Positions 1 through 9,100 of a stretch of DNA of 23,922 nucleotides are shown in pieces. The notes beneath the pieces were generated by a model that saw only the letters and a list, made by a program, of their open reading frames with translations, searched no databases and had not been told where the DNA came from. The number at the start of each line of letters is the position of its first letter. Within the stretch, counting starts at the first letter, position 1. The position numbers and the translations under genes are program-made. The DNA comes from Priapulus caudatus (taxonomy: Eukaryota > Priapulida > Priapulimorpha > Priapulimorphida > Priapulidae), in contig NW_014577519.1 of assembly GCF_000485595.1 (NCBI RefSeq), forward strand, positions 167,124-191,045, written 5' to 3'.

Positions 1-18
1 CACACACACACACACACA

Positions 19-86
<68 letters not shown>

Positions 87-150
87 ACACACACACAGGC
101 ACGCGCGTACGCCCGCACGCGCACACGCACGCACGCACACACTCACACGC
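1..150. repeat. (CA)n / (ACGC)n microsatellite
   Basis: Nearly pure CA dinucleotides with a few CCA interruptions, passing into ACGC-rich sequence near 100-150. The same tract follows the first LRR exon in copies B (about 3180-3390) and C (about 22110-22275), so it is intronic in the PHLPP gene. Confidence 0.95.
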
Positions 151-457
151 GCTATTACGCGCACGTATATAGACACGAACACGCACATACAGCGTCGTGT
201 GTGATTACACCTTAGCGAGTGATCACGCTTCAATGTCAGAGCCTTTATATATACTACAAGGGCGTCAGTGTGTGTGATTAAACTCGATATGTGTTGGCTT
301 AAGGATCTCCGTGTAGGGAATAATGTCCAATCTTTTAAAGAATACTATTTGATGTGAAGATGATTTCAAAATCTTTTGTTGGCATAGCGGCTAGCGCTCG
401 GAAAGAAAGTATAACAAAAGTTTTGTTTAACTCAGCGATTTATGGTGTCTTCTATAG

Positions 458-538
458 GTAGAGAACATTGAGATGACAGGAAACTACGTAGAGAGATTAC
501 CCGGTGATACCGTGTCTGGAATCAAACACATTAAGCAG
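458..538 (+). CDS. PHLPP: PHLPP-like LRR exon 2, copy A
   Basis: An 81-bp exon (27 codons, phase 0 at both ends) with acceptor TCTATAG before it and donor CAG|GTAATG after it. The peptide starts VENIEMTGNYVERL and ends GIKHIKQ. This matches the PHLPP segment with a 'SGN-V-x-L' LRR followed by 'IKHVDLRLN', and the next exon supplies LDVRLN. The reading frame is intact here and in copy C, but broken in copy B. The exon lies between the CA tract and the minisatellite. I am confident it is the same exon as 3734-3816 and 22594-22674. Confidence 0.88.
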
Positions 539-879
539 GTAATGCACGCTCTAGATGTTCCTCACATGTCTAAATATTTAGTTTACGCATCGTCTGAAGG
601 TTTGCCATTGTAGTTGTAGAGCAGAGTCGCAGACCCCAACTCACGGAGATGGTTAGTTACCATCCATGTTCCCAGTGCTTCCATCTACCGAAGAAACGAT
701 TTGCAACGCATTTATTTTATTTTCAGTAACTCATCAGCAACGCACGCGTATTGCTGTGACATGGGATTTATGATTTTTTTTTGTATTGAGAATGATGCGT
801 TGCTTGATTCATGTCAAAAATATCTCCCGAGCACTTTGGTAGCGTCTGGTCGATGGTTTTGCCCATGACACCGTTGTGA

Positions 880-1160
880 TAACCTTTGTGGTGACCTCTG
901 CGTCGTGTTATTGCCTTACATCATGACAATGTTATCGCCTTGCGTCGTGACGGTACTATCACCTTGCGTCGTTACAACCATCTTTTGTCGTCACATCTTT
1001 ACCACCTTGCGTAGTGACGATATTATCACCTTGCGTCGTGTGTAATCAGCTCGCGTCATGACCGTGTTACTACCTTGCATCGCGTGCAATCAACTCGCGT
1101 CATGGCCGTGTTATCACCTTGCGTCGTGAGCAATCACTTTGTGTCGTGCCGATCGTTATC
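880..1160. repeat. Degenerate 22/44-bp minisatellite before LRR exon 3
   Basis: Repeats of a core like CACCTTGCGTCGTGAC. Core starts lie near 941, 965, 987, 1008, 1032, 1052, 1076, 1096, 1120 and 1140. From 1032 the spacing alternates 24, 20, 24, 20, giving a 44-bp higher-order unit. It stops about 40 bp before the exon 3 acceptor and is present in all three copies (about 4165-4475 and 23020-23305). Confidence 0.8.
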
Positions 1161-1183
1161 TGTGCGCGTCTGCTCTCAATCAG

Positions 1184-1403
1184 CTGGACGTGCGACTCAA
1201 CTGTCTGACGCTGCCGCCGGTTGAGACGATCACGTTTGAGCTGTTTGAGCATCTGACGCACCTCGACGTGCGTCACAACAACGTCACCAACCTCGACCTG
1301 CGTAGCCTGCCCGCGTTGCTTCACCTCAACTGCGAGCGCAACCGCCTCGTGCTGCTTCAGCTCAACGGCACCTGCCTGCACAGACTGCTCGCCGCTCACA
1401 ACA
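1184..1403 (+). CDS. PHLPP: PHLPP-like LRR exon 3, copy A
   Basis: Exon of 220 bp, acceptor CTCTCAATCAG and donor ACA|GTACGTA. It enters in phase 0 and leaves one base over. The open frame reads LDVRLNCLTL, then an ELFEHLTHLDVRHNNVTNLD repeat, then HLNCERNRLVLLQLNG and LHRLLAAHN. This follows the PHLPP order 'VDLRLN ... LDLRDN ... LHCERNQLVTLDI ... L-A-N' residue by residue and contains about three LRR units. LRRs in this family position the phosphatase domain and its partners, including Akt. This copy has the cleanest frame of the three. Confidence 0.9.
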
Positions 1404-1453
1404 GTACGTATAGCTAGCTAGCCGTCTTCGTTCTCGTAGGCTCTCCTAGCGCT

Positions 1454-1456
<3 letters not shown>

Positions 1457-1545
<89 letters not shown>

Positions 1546-1694
1546 CGCGCGTGCGCGCGCGCGCGCGTGTGTGTTTGTGTGTGTTTGTGTGTTATGTGTG
1601 TGTTTGTGTGTACGTACCCCCTCGTGTACACGTACCCCCTCGTGTACACGTACCCACTCTCTCTATCTATCTATCTCTCTACCTATCTCTCTAT

Positions 1695-1786
<92 letters not shown>

Positions 1787-1950
1787 ACGTGTGTGTGTGT
1801 GTGTGAGCGCGCGTGTACGCGTGAGTCCGTATGTATGAACGTAACTGCGTGCGTCGACCTGCATACGTGCGTGCGTGCGCGCGCGCGTGTGTGTGCGTGC
1901 GGGTGCGTGTGTTTGCGTGTGTGTGTGCGCGCGGGTGCGTGTGAATTAAT
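1457..1950. repeat. Compound microsatellite (CT)n, (GT)n, (CTAT)n, (GT/GC)n
   Basis: Pure CT runs from about 1457 to 1542, then CG/TG alternation to about 1600, two repeats of a TACCCCCTCGTGTACACG-like unit near 1615-1650, (CTAT)n from about 1660 to 1785, then GT- and GC-rich alternating DNA to 1950. Alternating purine/pyrimidine tracts dominate. Open frames here translate to low-complexity peptides and are not genes. Confidence 0.95.
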
Positions 1951-2129
1951 CTAGTGGTGTGCTGGATTATATGTGCGAGCGCGCTTGCTTTACAATTTGC
2001 ATTGTATTGCCCTCGGATGGAGCGTCGCGCACAGCGAGCAGCTAGTTGTTAGAAGAAAGTGGATTTCACTTTCCTAGTAATGATGGTACGCGTACTGTAC
2101 TCTGTAAGGCAACGTCTGTGAGCCAGAGC
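1951..2129. other. Unique linker between copy A and copy B
   Basis: No gene seen. This stretch is not shared with copies B or C. It contains a small perfect hairpin, GAAAGTG / CACTTTC at 2055-2061 and 2067-2073. Similarity to the copy C boundary starts near 2130 with TCGGTAG.CATTAATTATT. Confidence 0.6.
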
Positions 2130-2971
2130 TTGTTAATGATCGGTAGTCATTAATTATTGCCGGAAACTTGCGGGAGAAATATGCGCCAGGAGAGGTCAAC
2201 GCCACCCGTACACATGCGGTTGGCTGCTGCCACCGCACACTAGCTCCTCACAATAGCGCACAACAACAATTATACTTTTACACACATCGCGCTGCTGGCT
2301 GACCGGGCGGGCACAACTTTGCGCGTGCTTCGCGAGACGTGTCCACCTTATAAGGGAACCCCGATAAACACTGTCGGCTCTCGTAGCTATATCGAAAGTT
2401 TCATTCATGCAGAGGTGCTGTTCTCATGGGACATCACCTCGTCACTATACATTCGCGGAAGATTAAGAAACCGGCGGTTATAAAGCCCGGCGCACACGTG
2501 AGTAATTTTACTCAAGTAAAATGATGCATGCGTCAAAATACTCGTGTGCGGCGGGCTTAAACGCGTGTACCATGTACCGTGAAGGAGAGCAGCGTACGGG
2601 TATAGCCAGCAGCGGTACTCTGTCACTCGGCGTCTCGCGTCTACTGACACTCCGCCCAGTAAATAAGAACGCCATAGAAACGCGGCGGGTATAGAAACAA
2701 CAGCGTCGTGGCGCTGGTAATGGCCATCGTGAAGTCGCTGAGCGAAGCGAGAAACAATGTCGCCTCCCATTCATCACTCGGAGAAAGTAGAGCGCTAATA
2801 ACAATTAGCGAGCAGCGGATAATGATGGGCGCTGCCGGAATGCCCCCCGACAGTCATCGAAGGCGGCCGAGTGTTTGCGGACGATTACGGCCACGGCGCG
2901 GACGCCTTGACCATCGCCGCAGCTTAAATTTCGTCCGTCCGATTTCGAGTTTGTCGTTTGTTTGTCACTAG

Positions 2972-3110
2972 TTTGCGGTCACTGCACATGCACAACAACC
3001 ACGTGTGCAGCCTGCCGAGCGAGATGTCGACGATGAAGCAGCTTTGCACGCTCATCCTCGCCTTCAACCGATTCACGAGAATACCCGAAGTGCTGACACG
3101 CATGCCTCAG
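2972..3110 (+). CDS. PHLPP: PHLPP-like LRR exon 1, copy B
   Basis: 139 bp, acceptor GTCACTAG and donor CTCAG|GTACGC. One base completes the previous codon, then 46 codons in an open frame: LRSLHMHNNHVCSLPSEM, then LCTLILAFNRFTRIPEVL and TRMPQ. This matches the PHLPP repeat pair 'LDHNHISSLPVEM ... LSFNEFTDIPEVL'. Copy C has the same exon at 21881-22022 with three extra bases that garble the middle, so this copy is the better reading. Confidence 0.9.
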
Positions 3111-6100
3111 GTACGCGAGCGCGCATGCAAGCACCCTCGTACTCGTACACGCACGTACTAGTACACGGGCACGCACGCACTCACGCACGCAATCACGCAC
3201 GCATACATACACACACAACACACACACACACACACCACACACAACACACACACAGAACACACACAACACACCTACACACACCACACACACCACACAACAC
3301 ACACACACACACACACACACCACACACCTACACACACAGGCAACGCGCGTAACGCCCACGCGCACACGCACGCAACGCACACACTCACACGACGCATAAT
3401 TACGCCAACAGTATAAGCACACGAACAGCGCAACATACAGCGTCGTGTGTGATTACACCTTAGCGAGTGATCACGGCTTCAATGTCAAGAGCCTTAATAT
3501 ATACTACAAGGGCGTCACGTGTCGTGTGATATAAACTCGAGTATGTGGACTGGCTTAAGATTCTCCGTATAGGGAATATGTTCCAATCTATTTAAAGGAA
3601 TAACTAATATTGATGTGGAAGATGAAAGATTTAAATCTTTTGTTGGCATAAGGCGGCTAGCGCTCCGGCAAAGAAAGTAATAACAAAAGTGTTTGTTTAA
3701 CCTCAGGCGATTTATATGGTGTACTTCACTAAGGTAGAGACATCTGAGATGCCAGGAAACTACGTAGAGAGATTACCCCGGTGATACCGGTGTCTGGAAT
3801 CACACGATTAAGGCAGGTAATGCACGCTCTAGATGTCCTCACATCGTATAAATATTTAGTTTACGCACTCGTCTGAAAGGTTTGCCATTGTAGTTGTAAA
3901 AGAGCAGAGTCGCAGACCCCACTCACGGAAGATGTTAGTTTACCATCCAATGTTCCCAGTGCTCCAATCTACGAAGAAACGCAATATATGCAACGCATTT
4001 ATTTTATTTCAGTAACTCATCAGCACGCATACGCGTCAATTGCTGTGACAATGGAATTATGAATTTTTTTTTTGTATTGAGATGATGCGTATGCTTGATT
4101 CAAGTCAAACAATATCTCCCGAGCACTTTGGTAGCGTCTGGTCCGATGGTTTTTGCCCATAGACAGCCGTTGTGATAACCTTTGTGGTGACCTCTGCGTC
4201 GTGGTTATTCCTTACATCATGGACAATGTTAATCGCACTTGTGCGTCGTGACGGTACTAATCACCTTGCGCTCGTTACAACCATCATTTTGTCGGTCACC
4301 AAGTCTTTTACCACTTGCGTAGTGACGATATTATCACCTTGCGTCGTGTGTAATCAGCTCGCGTTCATGACCCGTGATTACTACCTTGCATTCGCGTGCA
4401 AATCAGCACACCGCGCTCCATGGCCGTGTTATCACCTTGCGTCGTGAGCAATCACTTTGTGTCGTGCCGATCGTTATCTTGTGGCGCGTCTTGCCGTCTC
4501 ATCAGCTGACAGGTGCGACTCAACTTCTGACTCTGGCGCGTTGAGACGATCCACGTTTGAGCTGTTTGAGCATCTGACTCAGGCCTCGAGCGTGCGTCAC
4601 AACAAGTCACCAAAACCTCGACCTTGCGTAGCCTGCCCGCGTTGCTTCACCTCCAACTGCGAGCGCACCCGCCTCGTGCTGCTGTCGAGCTTGTTGCACT
4701 GGCACCTTGCCTGCACAGCTGCTCGCCGCGTCACATGAACAGTACGTATAGCTCCGCTAGCCGTCTTCGTTCTCGTACGGCTTCCTAGCGCTTCCCAACC
4801 TCTCCTCTCTCTCCTCCCTCCTCTCTCTCTCTCTCTCTCTCATTCTCACTCTCTCTCTCTCTTCCTTTCTCTCTCTCTGTCCTTTTCTCTCTCCTTTCTC
4901 TCTTCCCTTCCTTTCTCTCCTTTCTCTCTCTCTCACATCTCTCTCTCGGTCTGCTCTCTCTCGTACTCTCTCTCTCTTCTCCTCTGTCCGCGCGTGCGCG
5001 CGCGCGCGCGTGTGTGTTTTGTGTGTGTTTGTGTGTTATGATGTGTGTTTGTGTGTACGTACCCCCTCGTGTACAACGTACCCACCTCTGCTCTATCTAA
5101 ATCTATCGTCTTCTACCTATCTCTCTATTTATCTATTCTATTCTATCTAATCATCCTATCTATCTATCTATGCTATCTATCTATCTGATCTATCTATCCT
5201 ATCTCTCTCTCTCTCTCCTCTCTTCTCTCTATAATACTATAATATATAATAATATATAGTAATAAATATATCTACTATATTAATTATATATATATAATAT
5301 ATATATTCATAATACGGTATATTCCGCAACCAAGCGAGACTGCTGCAGGCTGTAGTAGGCTGTTTTTTTTTTTGTTATTTAGGCTTAATAATTGGCGTCT
5401 GCTATATTTGTAATAAATTTTTACGTGTTGGCGTATGAAACTAAGTGCATTTTCTCGGCAGTCTGGCAGGCCCTTTATGTCACTCCCCTCTCCAGAGAAA
5501 TCTAAAGCTACTCGACGTATATCACAGTAAAAGTACGAAAACTGGTTACGTGAAAATCTCGAATGTTTTCCCGACAGCTGAAACAATGGCCTTCAACAAT
5601 ATTCCGCATTGCTAACTAGAATGAGTGACAACCGCAATATGTTCTTTATCGTTTTGCCAAGCAATGAGCTTAACAAACTACGGACTGGTGTGGTGACTTA
5701 TACAAGATTGAGAGTACTTAGGGGCAGCCACAGACCGACTTCGCTTGTTACCCAACAGGTGAGAACACTAGACGCGTGTAATTACGTTACTCAACAATAG
5801 GTCTCCTTCGTAAACGTAAAATGTCCGCCCAACCCTATAAATATCAAAAGCAACAGAACGATCTTTAATTAAGGTACAATATATCGTCCCCTGTTTGCAC
5901 CAACCACATGGTGAAACCTGAACTTGCTTCACTTGAATGCAATCTAGTTTGGTTTCGATAACGGCTAATTGCGTGCCAAGGTGCTCGCCAATATCATGAA
6001 AGCTTTACATATTTAACAAGCCGCTAAGTAAAGCAATTTTCGCCGGAAAACATTAGTCGCAAATCAACGATTAATTCTCTCTGAGCGCGACAGCAGTGAT

Positions 6101-9100
6101 ACCCTCGGTGAAAAACTGCGCTTTTAAAGTAAGTGCGTCTACCGTAAATAGTAAAGTAAAACAATCCATGTCCTCTTTTTCAACAAGATATAAATGATTC
6201 TTGTTCACTTTTTTGTGGTTAAATTGCTGCATCATAACTTTCTAATTTCTGCTAATTTCGGTTTGATTATGGAACAAAACACTCGTGACTCATACATAGC
6301 CCATAGCAAGCATTTAATGTCGTGATCTTATCTATATAATGGCATGAACTGATCAATATATCAAATCGTCCAGGGTTTTTTTTAATTTTGAAGAACTAAC
6401 TTGAGAAAACAATCTTATCAGGTAAAAATTCAGAGGATACATTTATTCTGTTTAAATACTTACTTTTCACTGTAAAAACAATATCTCAAAACAAAATTTG
6501 TTACAAATATACAACCAATATGAAAATCGTGAGCATCGTCATTTTAACGTCGACAGGCTTGCTGTTCACATGGAAGCGCTGCGGATGCTTCTAACGTCGA
6601 CCACAACCAGCTGACCCAGCTTCCTGAGTGCCGTGGATGAGCTGTGCGATATAAGAGAGGTGCTCATGTTGGAGCAACAATCGCCTTCCGCAAGCCTAAC
6701 CAGCGAGGCTGCTCGTCAACCGCCCCAGATGGTAAAGCCCCGACAACACGAGGCGTGCGTCACGCGGCACGAAGAGGTTATTCAGCACGATGCAGTCCTT
6801 CCCCCCGTACCCCGTAATATACCCCGTATATACCCCGAATATAAATACCCCGTATATACACTAATCCCAACGATAATCCACTATCGTAAACCCTGTCCCC
6901 TTTCTAATCATAATCATAATCATATAATCATAATCCTAACACAAACCGCTTGCCCCTACCCTAATCCTAGAGCCTAAACCCTAAACCTAAACTAACCCTA
7001 ATCCTAACCCCTAACCCCTAATTCTAACCGCTCACAACTAACCCTAACCCTAACCTAAGAACTCGTAAATATTACACTAATCCCACGATAATCACTAATC
7101 ATAACCCTGTCCAATATTCCCTAATCATGAATCCTAACACAAACCCTGCCCTAACCCTAAATCCTAAGCCAAGCTTAATCCTAACCCAAACTCTATCCCT
7201 AATCGTAACCGTAATAAACCCCAACCCATAATGCTAAAACCTAAAAATTTACCCATAACCCTGATCCGTACTCCTAACACTAACCCATGCCCCGTCTCCA
7301 CATAACCTAATCCTAACCACAATCATGTATGTAGGGATTTAGGACCATTTTTTTATATTTTTTTGATATATATTACATCTATAATCATATTTTTATTTTT
7401 AATTGTTGAATCATAGCATCTTTACATTGGATTTTGGATCATCACGGATGAATTGTCGCATGCGGTGTAATTTCTTACCAACAATTATAATTTCTGGTTT
7501 GCTCCGACTACAAGGCTAAAGAAAACCCCTCAATGCGACCAACAACCGCGCTGACCGTCATTCCCACCGCTCAACCAAGCGAAGACTCAACAAGATCAGG
7601 AGTTTGAATCTGTCCTTTAACTACCTTACGGACGCCGTGGTTCGAGAGATTTGAGCAACTACCCACGCCTTGTAAGATCCTAACATATGGCCCACAAACT
7701 GCCTGCCGAGAAATTCACAGCCGTGTGAGTAGTATTGATCATTTGTGGCCTATCTGTGAGAATTGATTAGGGCGGTATCCTACAGTTTTTTTGCTTTAAA
7801 TTGTTTTCAAAGCATAACCCAATCAAGCGAACTGGTATCAACCATGCTACTTCACTTACCAACCTACATTCTACTTTCAACCACTAACCCTAAACCCCCT
7901 ATCCCTTACCCTTAATATAGCCCCTACCCATCTCATAACGCTAAGCCTTAACCCTAAATCTACCTATACCCCACCATAACTCGACCCTAACGCTAACCTA
8001 AACAAAGGGAAATGTTCAAACTTACAAATGTAAGTATCACGTACGATATAAAAAATGATATCATTACAGAGGCAAATCCACAAGCTGAAATTCTACACAC
8101 GAGGAGCTGAACATAACTGGCAACAAGATCGCGTCACTACCGCGACGTCAATAGCGAGCTGGCCTAAACTAGTAGTAAACTGAGAGCAACACTCCAACCA
8201 AGCTTAGGCTCTAAAACCGACTTGTTAAAAACAGCAAACATCAAACTGAAGGTACATTAAATGCTGTCACCTACATACCTATATCCAGTGTTAAATTAGT
8301 TGTCACGTAATAGCGTCAATGTGCTGTGGCAAGTCGCCAGACGATGGGTGTTTTTTTGTTTATCTCCAATTTAGTTACTGCGATAAATATCCAAATTTCC
8401 ATATATCTACATTAAATTACTAATATCCTAAATATTGTGTAGTTTCTGAGAGATTTTAATGCTGAGAAGCAAAACCTTATAAGTGAGTCGCAACACTTAG
8501 TATTAGTTTCTAGTGCCGAAAGAGCTAAATTTAAGCTCTACTAACTGCTAATGCTCCTCTAGTCTGTGTCACGCAGGTGTTAGACGTGGGATGCAACCAG
8601 CTAGCACAAGGTGTCCGTCTCTAACATCATGGCAATCACAGCTGGAGCATCTCGATGTATATCGTGTAATTGCTGGTCTACAGGTCACTCCCCAGCTTTT
8701 CCAAAATCATCTAGGTAACTTGTCACGGCCGTCAACTTAATTAATCAGATATTCATTTCGCTTCTATTTTCCAAAAACTAAATCCGCTCCATATAAATCC
8801 CCTCTATTCCCTTCCATATACCCGTTTCCCCCATGTTTAGCATAATGTTATGCTAGTGTAAGTCTAAATTCCTTTCTCTAAACTCTTCCCTTCCTCTCTC
8901 CGCCAATCTCTTATCATAAATAATGGATCTAATATCGATTATAAATAACCTATCACTGTGCCGCTAATCGTAGGTACACTGTAGCAACTGCTGTTCACCA
9001 ACGATGCACAATAACTGTTTCACGAGTTACCGTGAAAAACATCTTCACTGGTGGACAATGAAATGCATGCAGGAAACAGCCGCAGTACGCTCACCCCTGC

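Larger units (their letters stand above)
1..1790. repeat. Copy A of the PHLPP 5' block (partial)
   Basis: This stretch is the same sequence as about 3190-5215 (copy B) and about 22120-23922 (copy C). It starts inside the (CA)n tract and ends inside the (CTAT)n tract. It holds the second and third LRR exons of the block (458-538 and 1184-1403) but lacks the first. Differences from copy C are mainly single-base insertions and deletions, often in homopolymers, with few substitutions. That pattern fits repeated assembly of one locus or two haplotypes better than old paralogues. The sequence after 1790 is not shared with copy B, so the copies part company in the tetranucleotide repeat. Confidence 0.85.
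2130..5220. repeat. Copy B of the PHLPP 5' block
   Basis: Same sequence as 21027-23922 (copy C); its second half matches copy A. It carries LRR exons 1, 2 and 3 with their introns and microsatellites. From about 3330 it has many more single-base indels than A or C, including inside exons 2 and 3. It is the only copy that continues into the downstream exons of the gene. The 2130-2971 part has no exon I can recognise: it is moderately GC-rich and contains the small palindrome GAGTAATTTTACTC near 2500. Confidence 0.85.

Noticed and set aside
880-1160. CRISPR-like array
   Set aside because: Repeats are degenerate and directly adjoining with no unique spacers, and the setting is an animal intron.
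1446-1954. Open frames of up to 127 codons over the microsatellites
   Set aside because: They translate CT, CTAT and GT repeats into Ser/Leu/Tyr or Cys/Val strings. There is no homology and the frames exist on both strands.
2196-2971. Open frames on both strands before LRR exon 1
   Set aside because: They overlap one another and differ between copies B and C because of indels. I could not match any of them to PHLPP N-terminal regions.
3005-3422. Cys/Val- and Thr/His-rich open frames
   Set aside because: Shadows of the CA repeat.
1-5220. Functional tandem expansion of LRR exons
   Set aside because: Exon phases do not fit between copies, and the differences are of the sequencing-error kind. 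Kept only as a finding to test.
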